A stretch of 64,000 nucleotides of DNA from Micromonospora antibiotica. GTDB lineage: Bacteria; Actinomycetota; Actinomycetes; Mycobacteriales; Micromonosporaceae. The translations under genes and the position numbers were made by a program. How positions within the stretch are numbered: position 1 is the first letter of the stretch; each line of letters opens with the position of its first letter. The notes under the pieces are model-generated. The model did no database searches. It saw only the letters and a list, made by a program, of their open reading frames with translations, and had not been told where the DNA came from. Below, piece after piece: positions 34,136-43,114 of the stretch. The stretch lies in assembly GCF_017599305.1 (NCBI RefSeq), contig NZ_JAGFWR010000001.1, forward strand, positions 620,001-684,000, in the 5' to 3' direction.

Positions 34136-34471
34136 TCAGCCGGAGGGGGTCTCGTTACGGATCATCAGGGCGGAACGCAGGCCGGTGATGTCGAGGACGC
34201 GCAGCAGGAAGTCGCCCACGTTGCTCAGGATCAACAGGCACTGGGAGTGGCTGGCCTTGCGACTGAGCACGACCAGCGTGCCGAGCCCCTGCGAGTCGCA
34301 GAAGGTCACCCCGGCCAGGTCGAGCACGATGCGCGGCGGAGGCTCGGCGAGCACCTCGTTCACGACGGTCGACAGTTGGGCGGCGGTGAGCATGTCGATC
34401 TCACCGGCCAGGCGCAACACCACTTCGTCGCCAGTCCGGTGTACCGTGATGGACAGCTCGGCACGATCCAC
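34136..34471 (-). CDS. STAS-domain anti-sigma factor antagonist
   Basis: A 111-residue STAS-only protein (VVLRLAGEIDMLTAAQLSTV, VTFCDSQGLGTLVVLSRKAS). The serine in CDSQGLG is the likely phosphorylation site, so it is a second RsbV/SpoIIAA-type protein in the window. No kinase or phosphatase gene adjoins it; the nearest are the clusters at 9-14 kb and 23-31 kb. It is divergent from hemL. Confidence 0.88.
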   Translation of the reverse strand: MDRAELSITVHRTGDEVVLRLAGEIDMLTAAQLSTVVNEVLAEPPPRIVLDLAGVTFCDSQGLGTLVVLSRKASHSQCLLILSNVGDFLLRVLDITGLRSALMIRNETPSG

Positions 34472-34640
34472 GCCGTCAGCCTAGCGCGATCCCACCAACC
34501 TGGCCCGGTGAGACGATCCGCCGTGCCGATCACCGGGCGAGCGGCAGGTCCGCCCACCGGCTCCGGTGGGGTGAGCCGGGTAACCCGGCCCCGGGGTGGC
34601 TGCGGATTCCCCGCCCGGCGCTGACACAATGGGCCGCATC

Positions 34641-35978
34641 GTGACCGATACCTTTTCCGCCGGGACCGGCCGCTACCCGGCCGACGCACCGGCCTCCGAG
34701 GCCCTGTTCGACCGCGCCCAGGCCATCGTGCCCGGCGGGGTCAACTCCCCTGTGCGCGCGTTCCGTGCCGTCGGTGGCACCCCGCGCTTCATGGTCCGGG
34801 GGGAGGGTCCCTGGCTGTACGACGCCGACGGGCGACGCTACGTCGACCTGGTCTGCTCGTGGGGGCCGCTGATCCTGGGCCACGCCCACCCCGAGGTGGT
34901 CGAGGCGGTGCGGGAGGCCGCCACCCTCGGCACCAGCTTCGGCACCCCCACCCCGGGTGAGGTGGAGTTGGCCGCCGAGATCGTCGAGCGCACCCCGGTC
35001 GAGCAGGTCCGGCTGGTCAACTCGGGCACCGAGGCGACCATGTCGGCGATCCGGCTGGCCCGCGGGTTCACCGGCCGATCCAAGATCATCAAGTTCGCCG
35101 GCTGCTACCACGGCCACTCCGACGGGCTGCTCGCCGCCGCCGGCTCCGGTGTCGCCACCCTCGGCCTGCCCGACTCTCCCGGGGTCACCGGCGCGGCGGC
35201 CGGCGACACCATCGTGCTGCCCTACAACGACCTCACCGCCGTCGAGGCGGCGTTCGCCGCCCAGGGGCCGCACATCGCGGCGGTCATCACCGAGGCCGCC
35301 GCCGGCAACATGGGCGTCGTCGCCCCCCGTGACGGCTTCAACTCCCGGCTCGCCGCAATCGCCCACGCCCACGGCGCGCTGCTCATCGTCGACGAGGTGA
35401 TGACCGGGTTCCGGGTCTCCCGCGCCGGCTGGCACGGCCTCGACCCGTCCGACGCCGACCTGTGGACGTACGGCAAGGTGATGGGGGGCGGGCTGCCCGC
35501 CGCGGCCTTCGGCGGGCGCACGGAGATCATGTCCCGGCTCGCCCCGGCCGGCCCGGTCTACCAGGCCGGCACCCTCTCCGGTAACCCGCTGGCCTGCGCC
35601 GCCGGCCTGGCCACCCTGCGGCTGGCCGACGACGCCCTCTACCGCCGGCTCGACGACACGGCCGCCGTCGTGGGCAAGCTCGCCGCCGACGCGCTGGCCG
35701 CCGCCGGGGTCCCGCACCGCCTGTCGTACGCGGGCAGCATGTTCTCGATCTTCTTCACCGACGCCGACGTGGTCGACTACGACAGCGCCCGCACCCAGCA
35801 GGTGCCCGCGTTCAAGGCGTTCTTCCACGCGATGCTCGCCGCCGGTGTCTACCTGCCGCCGAGCGCGTTCGAGTCGTGGTTCGTGTCGGCGGCGCTCGAC
35901 GACGCCGCCCTGGAGCACATCGCCGCCGCCCTGCCGGCTGCGGCGACAGCAGCGGCAGCGGCAGGCCACGGGGGGTAA
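34641..35978 (+). CDS. hemL: Glutamate-1-semialdehyde 2,1-aminomutase
   Basis: A class III PLP aminotransferase-fold enzyme converting glutamate-1-semialdehyde to 5-aminolevulinate in the C5 heme pathway. Diagnostic segments are [44 protein letters not shown] and [16 protein letters not shown], where Lys279 binds PLP. GTG 34641 is taken as the start (445 residues) because CACAAT at 34625-34630 looks like its -10 element; ATG 34629 is possible. It leads a run of six same-strand genes ending with ccsB, tying heme supply to cytochrome c maturation. Confidence 0.95.
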   Translation: MTDTFSAGTGRYPADAPASEALFDRAQAIVPGGVNSPVRAFRAVGGTPRFMVRGEGPWLYDADGRRYVDLVCSWGPLILGHAHPEVVEAVREAATLGTSFGTPTPGEVELAAEIVERTPVEQVRLVNSGTEATMSAIRLARGFTGRSKIIKFAGCYHGHSDGLLAAAGSGVATLGLPDSPGVTGAAAGDTIVLPYNDLTAVEAAFAAQGPHIAAVITEAAAGNMGVVAPRDGFNSRLAAIAHAHGALLIVDEVMTGFRVSRAGWHGLDPSDADLWTYGKVMGGGLPAAAFGGRTEIMSRLAPAGPVYQAGTLSGNPLACAAGLATLRLADDALYRRLDDTAAVVGKLAADALAAAGVPHRLSYAGSMFSIFFTDADVVDYDSARTQQVPAFKAFFHAMLAAGVYLPPSAFESWFVSAALDDAALEHIAAALPAAATAAAAAGHGG

Positions 35979-35984
35979 ACACCA

Positions 35985-36632
35985 ATGAGCAAGACCGTCG
36001 TCCATGTGCTGCGGCACGGCGAGGTGCACAACCCGGACCGGATCCTCTATGGCCGGCTGCCCGGCTTCCGGCTGTCGGAGCTGGGCGTGCAGATGGCCAA
36101 GGCCGCCGCCCAGGCCGTCGCCGAGCGGGAGGTCGTGCACGTGGTGGCCAGCCCGCTGGAACGCGCCCAGCAGACCGCAGAGCCGATCGCCGGGCAGTTC
36201 GGGCTCCCGGTCGGGGTGGACGAGCGGCTGATCGAGAGCGCCAACTGGTTCGAGGGCAAGAAGGTCTCGCCCGGGGACGGCTCGTTCCGCGACCCGCGCA
36301 ACTGGTGGGTGCTGCGCGACCCGGTCACCCCGAGCTGGGGTGAGGCCTACCGGGCCATCGCCGAGCGGATGTTCGCCGGGCTGCACGCCGCCCGGGTGGC
36401 CGCCGAGGGACGCGAGGCGGTCATCGTCTCCCACCAGCTTCCCATCTGGACGCTGCGCCGCTACGTCGAGCGCAAGCGGCTCTGGCACGATCCGCGCCGC
36501 CGGCAGTGCGGGCTGGCCAGCCTCACCTCCTTCCATTTCGACGGGGCGAAGGTGGTCGGGATCGGCTACTCCGAGCCGGCCGCCCACCTGATCGCCATGT
36601 CCGCGACAGCCCGGACGGCCAAGGGGGCCTGA
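35985..36632 (+). CDS. Histidine phosphatase family protein
   Basis: A 215-residue phosphoglycerate-mutase-like enzyme. The catalytic RHG is in VLRHGEVHNPDRIL; VVASPLERAQQTAEPI, the acid in RLIESANWFEG and the second histidine in AVIVSHQLPIW complete the active site. Such proteins dephosphorylate small metabolites; the usual annotation is a broad-specificity phosphatase. It follows hemL by 6 bp and precedes resA by 1 bp; this placement beside ResA/Ccd genes is conserved in actinobacteria, but its role there is unclear. Confidence 0.88.
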   Translation: MSKTVVHVLRHGEVHNPDRILYGRLPGFRLSELGVQMAKAAAQAVAEREVVHVVASPLERAQQTAEPIAGQFGLPVGVDERLIESANWFEGKKVSPGDGSFRDPRNWWVLRDPVTPSWGEAYRAIAERMFAGLHAARVAAEGREAVIVSHQLPIWTLRRYVERKRLWHDPRRRQCGLASLTSFHFDGAKVVGIGYSEPAAHLIAMSATARTAKGA

Positions 36633-36633
36633 G

Positions 36634-37209
36634 ATGCGTTCCCGGAGGCCGTTGGCCGTCCTGCTCGCCGCCGTCACCGCCGGGGCGGCGCTGGTCGGCT
36701 GCTCCTCCGGCACCGACGAGAGCCGGTGCGCCAACAACGGCGGCATCGTCGAGTGCGCCCCCGACCAACGTTCCGCCGCCCCGAAGATCGCCGGTGACCT
36801 GCTCACCGGCGGTGGGTACGACACCTCCCAGGCCCGGGGCCAGGTGGTGGTGCTCAACTTCTGGGGTTCCTGGTGTGCGCCCTGTCGCGCCGAGGCCGAC
36901 GACCTGGAGGCCACCTACCAGGCCACCAAGGCATCCGGGGTGACCTTCCTCGGCATCAACGTGCAGGACAGCCGGGACAAGGCGATCGCCTTCGAGGAGG
37001 GCCGGGTCACCTACCCGAGCCTGTTCGACCCGGCCAGTCGGCTGGCGCTGGCGCTGGACATCCCGCCGAACACCATTCCGGCCACCGTCGTGCTCGACCG
37101 GCAGGGCCGGATCGCCACCGTGATCCGGGCCGCCGTCACCACCGACGGGCTGCGCCCGATCGTCGAGCGGATCGCCGCCGAAGAGCCGGCGTCGACCGGT
37201 TCCCGCTGA
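36634..37209 (+). CDS. resA: ResA/TlpA-like thiol-disulfide lipoprotein
   Basis: A 191-residue exported thioredoxin. An N-terminal signal ends in the lipobox LVGC (Cys23), so it is membrane-anchored outside the cell. The thioredoxin active site is WCAPC with Cys81 and Cys84, and the cis-proline region is IPPNTIPATVVLD. It keeps apocytochrome c cysteines reduced for heme attachment, drawing electrons from CcdA encoded next. TGATG overlap with ccdA. Confidence 0.92.
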   Translation: MRSRRPLAVLLAAVTAGAALVGCSSGTDESRCANNGGIVECAPDQRSAAPKIAGDLLTGGGYDTSQARGQVVVLNFWGSWCAPCRAEADDLEATYQATKASGVTFLGINVQDSRDKAIAFEEGRVTYPSLFDPASRLALALDIPPNTIPATVVLDRQGRIATVIRAAVTTDGLRPIVERIAAEEPASTGSR

Positions 37210-38111
37210 TGGGCGAGACGTTCCGCGAACTCGCCCAGTCCGGCCCGCTGCTGCTGGCGATCGGCGCGGCGGCGCTCGCCGGGCTGGTCAGCTTCCTGTC
37301 CCCGTGCGTGCTGCCGCTGATGCCCGGCTACCTGTCGTACGTGACGGGGCTGGCCGGCACCGACCTGGAGGGCCGCGCCCGGCCGACCACCCCGACCGGC
37401 GCGGACCCCGCCCCGGGCGGCGGCCCGGCACCCGGCGAGGGCCCGGCCTCCGACGGCGGTTCGGCCCCCGACGGCGGTCCCGGCGGCACGGTGGCGGTGG
37501 CGACGCGGGGGGCGGCCCGGCCGGTGGCGGCGGTCAAAGGCCGGGTGCTGGCCGGGACGTTGCTGTTCATCGCCGGCTTCACCGTCGTCTTCACCGCCAC
37601 CGCGATCCTCTTCGCCGGATTCGGTCGGATCTTCTTCGACTACGAACGCACCTTCCAGGTCGTCATCGGCGCGCTGATCGTCCTGCTCGGGCTCAGCTAC
37701 CTGGGCGTGCTCCCCGGGATGCAGCGGGAGCTGCGGATCCGCCGGCTGCCCGCCGCCGGGCTGCTCGGTGCGCCGGTGCTCGGCGCGGTGTTCGCGTTGA
37801 GCTGGATGCCGTGCACCGGCCCGACGCTGGGTGCGGTGCTGGGGATGGCCGCCACCGGTGGGCAGACCGACCGGGCCGTGGTGCTGGCGGTGGCGTACTG
37901 CCTCGGGTTGGGGTTGCCGTTCGTGGTCTTCGGGTTGGGCTTCCACCGGCTGCTCGGGGTGTTCCGGGCGGTCCGGCGCAACAGCCGGTGGGTGACCCGG
38001 ATCGGCGGGGTGCTGCTGATCCTGATCGGCCTGGCGCTGGTCACCGGCGGCTGGCAGAACTTCGTGATCTGGTTGCAGACGACAGTGGGCCCCGGCGAGG
38101 TGAGCATCTGA
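37209..38111 (+). CDS. ccdA: Cytochrome c biogenesis protein CcdA
   Basis: A 300-residue, six-helix thiol-electron transporter. The two essential cysteines are in FLSPCVLPLMPGYLSYVTGL and WMPCTGPTLGAVLG. It passes electrons from cytosolic thioredoxin to ResA. A Gly/Pro/Ala-rich insert of about 45 residues (around 58-105) lengthens the loop after the first helix. The start overlaps the resA stop and its stop overlaps the resB start (TGATG), indicating coupling. Confidence 0.93.
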   Translation: MGETFRELAQSGPLLLAIGAAALAGLVSFLSPCVLPLMPGYLSYVTGLAGTDLEGRARPTTPTGADPAPGGGPAPGEGPASDGGSAPDGGPGGTVAVATRGAARPVAAVKGRVLAGTLLFIAGFTVVFTATAILFAGFGRIFFDYERTFQVVIGALIVLLGLSYLGVLPGMQRELRIRRLPAAGLLGAPVLGAVFALSWMPCTGPTLGAVLGMAATGGQTDRAVVLAVAYCLGLGLPFVVFGLGFHRLLGVFRAVRRNSRWVTRIGGVLLILIGLALVTGGWQNFVIWLQTTVGPGEVSI

Positions 38112-39733
38112 TGACGACCGTCGACGACCGGCCGGCCAGCCCACCCGCCGAGGCCCCCCGCCGCCGGCCGAACCCGGCGCTGGCCCTGCTGCGCAACTCG
38201 TGGCGGCAGCTCACCAGCATGCGTACCGCGTTGATCCTGCTGTTCCTGCTCGCGGTCGCGGCGATCCCCGGCTCGGTGCTGCCGCAGCGCGGGGTCAACC
38301 CGGAGAACGTCGACAGGTACTTCGTCGAGCACCCCGAGCTGGCTCCGCAGCTCGACCGGATCGGCGCGTTCGAGGTGTTCGGTTCGGTCTGGTTCTCCGC
38401 CATCTACCTGCTGCTGTTCACCTCGCTGGTGGGCTGCATCCTGCCCCGGATGCGCGAGCACGTGCGGGCGTTGCGGGCCCGGCCGCCGGCCGCGCCCAAG
38501 CGGATGGACCGGCTGCCGCAGCACACCGTGCTGGAGTCGCCGGGGGCCGCCGACCCGCAGGCCATCGCTGCGGTGCTGCGCCGCCGCCGGTGGCGGGTGC
38601 AGGTGCGTGGCAACGAGGTCTCCGCCGAGAAGGGCTACCTCAAGGAGACCGGCAACCTGCTGTTCCACACCTCGCTGGTCGCCGTGCTGATCGGCGTCGC
38701 GCTCGGCTCGTGGTACGGCTGGCACGGCAACCGCCTGCTGGTCACGGGCGCGGACAACGCCTTCTGCAACACCCGCCAGCAGTACGCCGAGGCGAAGCTC
38801 GGCCCCCGCGTGGACAGCGCCGACCTGCCGTCGTTCTGCCTCACCCTGGACAGGTTCGACGCCCGGTTCCTGCCGACCGGTCTGCCGGAGAGCTACCGCG
38901 CGACGGTGACCGTGGACCGGCCGGACGGCTCGGACCGGCGCACCGCCGACTTCTCGGTCAACTCGCCGCTGCGGCTCGGCTCGGCCAACGTCTACCTGCT
39001 GGGCCACGGCTACGCCCCGATCCTGAAGTACACCGACCGGTACGGCCGCAGCCAGACCAGCGCGGTGCCGTTCCTGACCAGCGGCGACGCCAACCTCACC
39101 AGCGAGGGGGTGGCCGCCTTCCCGGACGCCAACGTCGACCCGGCGACCGGCCGGCGGGACGCGAACCAGCAGGTCGCCTTCGAAGGGCTCTACCTGCCGA
39201 CCGCCCCGGACACCGCGCCGTTCGCGTCGTCGCGGTTCCCGGAGGAGCGCAACCCGGCCGTGGTGCTGGCCGCCTACCGGGGCAACCTGGGGCTGGACGC
39301 GGGCATCCCCGGCTCGGTCTACCAGCTCGACCAGCGGCAGGTGACCAACGGCAAGCTCAAGCAGGTCGGCAACAAGAAGCTCGCCCCGGGTGAGACGTGG
39401 ACCCTGGACGACGGCAGCAAGCTGGAGTTCCTCGGCACCAAGCGCTACATCACCCTGTCGGTGCGGCACGACCCGGGCGAGAAGCTGATGCTGGGCGCCT
39501 GCGTGGTGCTGCTGGTCGGCCTGATGGGTTCGTTGTTCGGCCGGCGTCGGCGGGTCTGGTTCCGGGTGACGCCCCCCGACAGTGGATCTCCGACGGGCGG
39601 TAGTAGTTTGGTGTCGGCCGGTGGGCTGCCGCGCACCGATCATCCAGGGTTCGCCGAGGAGTTCGCGTCTCTCGTCGCTGCGGTACGCGACGACGGGCGG
39701 CCCGACCGGTGGGCGCGAGAGGGAGTCGAGTGA
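38111..39733 (+). CDS. resB: Cytochrome c biogenesis protein ResB
   Basis: A 540-residue System II protein: three N-terminal membrane helices (RTALILLFLLAVAAIPGSVL, VWFSAIYLLLFTSLVGCILP, LLFHTSLVAVLIGVALGSWY), a large extracytoplasmic domain (about 215-455) and a C-terminal helix (LMLGACVVLLVGLMGSLFG). ResB and CcsB together form the heme delivery and ligation complex for c-type cytochromes. A Ser/Gly-rich tail follows the last helix. TGATG overlaps on both sides. Confidence 0.93.
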   Translation: MTTVDDRPASPPAEAPRRRPNPALALLRNSWRQLTSMRTALILLFLLAVAAIPGSVLPQRGVNPENVDRYFVEHPELAPQLDRIGAFEVFGSVWFSAIYLLLFTSLVGCILPRMREHVRALRARPPAAPKRMDRLPQHTVLESPGAADPQAIAAVLRRRRWRVQVRGNEVSAEKGYLKETGNLLFHTSLVAVLIGVALGSWYGWHGNRLLVTGADNAFCNTRQQYAEAKLGPRVDSADLPSFCLTLDRFDARFLPTGLPESYRATVTVDRPDGSDRRTADFSVNSPLRLGSANVYLLGHGYAPILKYTDRYGRSQTSAVPFLTSGDANLTSEGVAAFPDANVDPATGRRDANQQVAFEGLYLPTAPDTAPFASSRFPEERNPAVVLAAYRGNLGLDAGIPGSVYQLDQRQVTNGKLKQVGNKKLAPGETWTLDDGSKLEFLGTKRYITLSVRHDPGEKLMLGACVVLLVGLMGSLFGRRRRVWFRVTPPDSGSPTGGSSLVSAGGLPRTDHPGFAEEFASLVAAVRDDGRPDRWAREGVE

Positions 39734-40728
39734 TGTCCGCAGTCTCCGACCAGTTGGTGACGTTCGCGATCCTGGTGTACCTGGTCGCGATGATCAGCCA
39801 CGCCGTCGAGTACGCCCTGGGCAACGTCCGCGCGGTGTCGGCCCGGGTCGCCCCGGCCCGGGAACTGGTCGGCGCGGGTGTCGGCGGCGGAGGTGTCGAC
39901 AAGGTCGACGCCGCGACTACGCCCCCCACGAGTGCGCCGCCGTCGGCCCGGCCGAGCCGTTCGGCGGGGCGGGCCAGGCTGGCCGGGCGGATCGCCGCCG
40001 GGCTGACCGTGCTCGCCGCCGCGCTGCACCTCGGCGCGCTGGTCACCCGGGGCATCGCCGCCGACCGGATGCCCTGGGGCAACATGTACGAGTTCGTGCT
40101 GACGGTCACCTGGATCGGGACCGCCGCCTGGCTCGTGGTGCTCTGGAAGCGGCCGGCCCTGCGTCAGCTCGGGCTGTTCCTCACCCTGGTCATGGTGCTG
40201 CTGCTGGCCTTCGCCGAGCTGAAGCTCTATGTCCCGGTGGTGCCGCTGATGCCGGCGCTCCAGTCGTACTGGTTCATCATCCATGTGTCGACGATCGTCT
40301 TCTCCTCCGGCATCTTCCTGCTGGGCGTGGTGCCGGCGGTGTCGTTCCTGCTGCGCAACGGCTACGAGCAGGGGCGGCGCAGCTTCCCGTACACGTTGGC
40401 CCGGCGGCTGCCCGGGGCGGCTGACCTGGAGCGGCTGACCTTCGCGCTGCACGCCTTCGCGTTCCCGATCTTCACGTTCGCGGTGATCGCGGGTGCGATC
40501 TGGGCCGAGGCGGCCTGGGGTCGGGCCTGGGGCTGGGACCCGAAGGAGACCTGGGCGTTCATCTCCTGGGTGGTCTACGCCGGTTACCTGCACGCCCGCG
40601 CCACGCCCAGTGTCCGGCGCAACGTGGCGACCTGGATCGCGGTGCTGGGCTTCCTGACCGTGCTGATGAACCTGTTCGGGGTGAACTTCTTCTTCACCGG
40701 CCTGCACTCGTACGCCGGGGTGGAGTGA
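39733..40728 (+). CDS. ccsB: Cytochrome c biogenesis protein CcsB/CcsA
   Basis: A 331-residue membrane protein of the heme-handling family. The tryptophan-rich WWD domain is WGRAWGWDPKETWAFISWVV and conserved histidines flank it (LHAFAFPIFT, YAGYLHARA). A Pro/Ala-rich cytosolic linker of about 45 residues follows the first helix. It ends the hemL-ccsB gene series; its last 35 bp overlap the convergent gene at 40694. Confidence 0.93.
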   Translation: MSAVSDQLVTFAILVYLVAMISHAVEYALGNVRAVSARVAPARELVGAGVGGGGVDKVDAATTPPTSAPPSARPSRSAGRARLAGRIAAGLTVLAAALHLGALVTRGIAADRMPWGNMYEFVLTVTWIGTAAWLVVLWKRPALRQLGLFLTLVMVLLLAFAELKLYVPVVPLMPALQSYWFIIHVSTIVFSSGIFLLGVVPAVSFLLRNGYEQGRRSFPYTLARRLPGAADLERLTFALHAFAFPIFTFAVIAGAIWAEAAWGRAWGWDPKETWAFISWVVYAGYLHARATPSVRRNVATWIAVLGFLTVLMNLFGVNFFFTGLHSYAGVE

Positions 40729-40915
40729 GTCGGCCGGTGAGCACCCGGTCGACGCCCAGGGTCACCTGGTAGGCGACCTCCGGTACGTCGGCCAGGTCGA
40801 GGTGCTCGGCCCGCAGGGCGAGCTGGGCGTGCAGTTCCCGGGCCACCGCGTCGCGGATCTCCTTCAGCAGCGGGGAGAGTCCGTCCGGGTCGCCCACGGT
40901 GTACGCGTCGTCCAT
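40694..40915 (-). CDS. Small hypothetical protein (73 aa)
   Basis: A 73-residue, mostly helical acidic protein (MDDAYTVGDPDGLSPLLKEI, then LRAEHLDLADVPEVAYQVTL). No domain recognised. ATG 40915 is preferred since GAGG lies 9 nt upstream; an upstream ATG at 40924 sits directly on that GAGG. The gene's 3' end overlaps ccsB by 35 bp on the opposite strand. It reads as a real gene by composition, but nothing indicates its function. Confidence 0.6.
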   Translation of the reverse strand: MDDAYTVGDPDGLSPLLKEIRDAVARELHAQLALRAEHLDLADVPEVAYQVTLGVDRVLTGRLTPPRRTSAGR

Positions 40916-41090
40916 GCGTCCCATCCTCTACCGGAGGACCAGGTGTGTCGATGCCCCTGGCCGGCAGAACGTCTACCTCTCCCGAAGTCGGTCAGCGGTA
41001 CCGACCGCCAGCGGTCGTCGGTGGTCGTGATGCCTTCCCGTTGGCTGACACCTTGACGCTCCATAAGGCTGATGACATCATCGCCGAACG

Positions 41091-41106
41091 ATGTTTGCGT
41101 AAACAA
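41091..41106. promoter_or_regulatory. LacI-type operator 1
   Basis: TGTTTGCGTAAACA (41092-41105) is a palindrome with a central GCGT, the form bound by LacI/GalR proteins. The same 14-mer occurs in operator 2, 80 bp downstream, which would allow looping. The likely binder is the LacI-family product of the gene at 43115. Confidence 0.65.
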
Positions 41107-41162
41107 TTTAGGGCTTAAATCGGACATTGGCTTCGGCTGCGGCGTCCGGGTGGGCGGCGCTT

Positions 41163-41192
41163 CTTGTCGATGTTTGCGTAAACATCGACAAG
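41163..41192. promoter_or_regulatory. LacI-type operator 2 (30-bp palindrome)
   Basis: CTTGTCGATGTTT-GCGT-AAACATCGACAAG style symmetry gives perfect 13-bp arms (41163-41175 and 41180-41192). Its core equals operator 1. It lies 206 bp ahead of the hydrolase start codon. Confidence 0.75.
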
Positions 41193-41397
41193 GGTGACGT
41201 GGTCGACGTTGACGGCCGGTGGGGGAGACGCCGTGACCCCCGGCCCATCCGTCTGCGAGGAGAGAGGACAACGACCAGCCGCTGGACACCGACTCGCCCG
41301 GCTGACAGTTCCCTGAACTCCGCCGTACCGCCACCTGGTCACTCCCGACGCGGCGGACCCGGACGAGAACCTCGTTCCCCCGCTATTGGAGCCGCAC

Positions 41398-42975
41398 ATG
41401 TTTCCGAAGCAGACAGGCGCCAGATCCGGCGCCGCCCCGCTTTCCCGTCCCGTCCCCCTCCTTGTCCTGCTCCTGCTGCTCGCCCTGGTCGCGGCGGTCG
41501 GCACGGTCCTCCTCCCCACGGTGAGCGAGGCCATCACCCGCTCCTCGCAGACCATGTACACCCCGCCGTCCGGCACCCCCGCCCCCGGCACGCTCTACCC
41601 CAGGGGGATACGGCTGGAGCACAGCGGGTCGGCCAACGGCACCATGCTCGCCACCTTCGAGCAGTACACCAACGGCAAGCCCGTCTTCCCGATCTACCGC
41701 AGCACCGACACCGGCAACTCCTGGACCAAGATCTCGGAAGTCGCCGACACGCAGAACGGCTGGGGCATGCGCTGGCAACCACAGCTGTTCGAACTGCCCA
41801 CCGCGATCGGCAATTTCCCCGCCGGGACCATCCTGGCCGCCGGCGACTCCGTCCCCAGTAACCGCTCCGGCTTCAAGATCGACATGTACGCCAGCACGAA
41901 CCAGGGGCAGACCTGGACCTTCGTCAAGAACATCGTCAACGGCGCAGGCAGACCGGTCTGGGAACCCTTCTTCCTGGTCAACGGCAACAGACTCATCGTC
42001 TATTACTCCGACGAGCGGGACAGCAACCACAGCCAGAAGCTGGTGCACCAGGTCAGCACGGACGGCATCAACTGGGGCCCCGTCGTCGACGACGTGGCGA
42101 CCTCCACCCGAAGCGACCGACCCGGCATGTCGACAGTTGCGAAGCTGCCGAACGGCAACTATGTGATGACGTACGAGTACGGGGGCTCGCCGGCGGGAAA
42201 CCTCGCGGTCTATTACAAGATCTCCTCCAACCCCGAGGCGTTCGGCTCAGTCACCGGCCAGGTCCTGAGGTCGACCGACGGCCAGACCGCCTTCTGGAAC
42301 CCGTACATCACCTGGCTTCCCACCGGCGGCTCCAACGGCACCCTCGTCGTCAGTGCGCAAAGCACGACCGACGTGTTGGTCAACACCCAGGGCGGTGCCG
42401 CGAACGCCTGGACCCGTGTCGATTCCAAGGTCGCCGGCGGGTACAGCCGCGGCATGGTTCCGCTGGCCGACGGCCACAGCCTGGTGGTGCTCAGCGGCGG
42501 CTACAACGGCAGCACCGTCAACTCCGTCACGTACAGCACCATCGACCTGGGCGGCGTCGTGCCGACGACACCGGCCCCGTCCACGGGGACAACGACGGCG
42601 AGGCTGATCGGCGCCCAGTCGGGTCGTTGCCTCGACGTGCCGAACAGCAACTCCGCAAACGGGACCAGGCCGGCGCTCTGGGACTGCCACACCGGGGCCA
42701 ACCAGCAGTGGACGTACAACGCCTCCACCCGCCAGTTGCAGTCGCTCGGCAAGTGCCTTGACGTCTCCGGTCAGAGCACGACGCCGGGCGCCACGGTGGT
42801 CCTCTGGGACTGCGGCAGCGGTGCCAGCCAGCAGTGGACCCTCACCAACAACACCGTGGTGGGAGCCCAGTCCGGGCTGTGCCTGGACGTCGCCAACAAC
42901 GCGACCGCGAACGGATCAGCGGTGAACATGTGGACCTGCAACGGAGGCGCCAACCAGCGGTGGACCCGCGGCTGA
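41398..42975 (+). CDS. Secreted BNR/sialidase-fold glycosidase with ricin lectin domain
   Basis: A 525-residue exported enzyme. A signal or anchor helix (VPLLVLLLLLALVAAVGTVL) is followed by a beta-propeller with Asp-boxes STDTGNSWT and STNQGQTWT, of the sialidase superfamily (GH33/GH93-like). After a Thr/Pro linker (about 383-397) a C-terminal ricin-type CBM13 has three repeats ending NQQWT, SQQWT and NQRWT. It probably degrades a plant or host glycan outside the cell; sialic acid versus arabinan cannot be decided. ATG 41398 has GGAG 6 nt upstream. Composition is less GC-rich than neighbours, suggesting acquisition. Confidence 0.82.
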   Translation: MFPKQTGARSGAAPLSRPVPLLVLLLLLALVAAVGTVLLPTVSEAITRSSQTMYTPPSGTPAPGTLYPRGIRLEHSGSANGTMLATFEQYTNGKPVFPIYRSTDTGNSWTKISEVADTQNGWGMRWQPQLFELPTAIGNFPAGTILAAGDSVPSNRSGFKIDMYASTNQGQTWTFVKNIVNGAGRPVWEPFFLVNGNRLIVYYSDERDSNHSQKLVHQVSTDGINWGPVVDDVATSTRSDRPGMSTVAKLPNGNYVMTYEYGGSPAGNLAVYYKISSNPEAFGSVTGQVLRSTDGQTAFWNPYITWLPTGGSNGTLVVSAQSTTDVLVNTQGGAANAWTRVDSKVAGGYSRGMVPLADGHSLVVLSGGYNGSTVNSVTYSTIDLGGVVPTTPAPSTGTTTARLIGAQSGRCLDVPNSNSANGTRPALWDCHTGANQQWTYNASTRQLQSLGKCLDVSGQSTTPGATVVLWDCGSGASQQWTLTNNTVVGAQSGLCLDVANNATANGSAVNMWTCNGGANQRWTRG

Positions 42976-42984
42976 CACCAACCT

Positions 42985-43036
42985 GACGTCGGAGGGATCC
43001 GGAACGCCTCGTTCTGGATCCCTCCGACGTCTTTCT
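42985..43036 (+). terminator. Strong intrinsic terminator after the BNR hydrolase
   Basis: A 21-bp stem with one mismatch (42985-43005 with 43011-43031), loop GCCTC, followed by TTTCT. It starts 9 bp after the hydrolase stop and should isolate it from the lacI-type gene. Confidence 0.85.
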
Positions 43037-43114
43037 CGGATGGCGTCAAGAACCGACCGCTGCTTTATCGTGTCGTTCAACAGCCCGTCGGGCTGTGAAA
43101 GGAGCACCGTAGCG

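Larger units (their letters stand above)
40916..41397. other. 482-bp regulatory region upstream of the BNR hydrolase
   Basis: Lower GC than the surroundings. It holds two LacI-type palindromes 80 bp apart and no convincing coding frame; the open frames crossing it have no family likeness. The BNR hydrolase promoter probably lies between 41050 and 41200, within or near the palindromes, though no strong -35/-10 pair stands out. Confidence 0.6.

Noticed and set aside
40864-41334. Minus-strand frame of 156 codons across the LacI operator region
   Set aside because: No domain, crosses the operators and the start of the 73-residue gene; composition not protein-like over most of its length.
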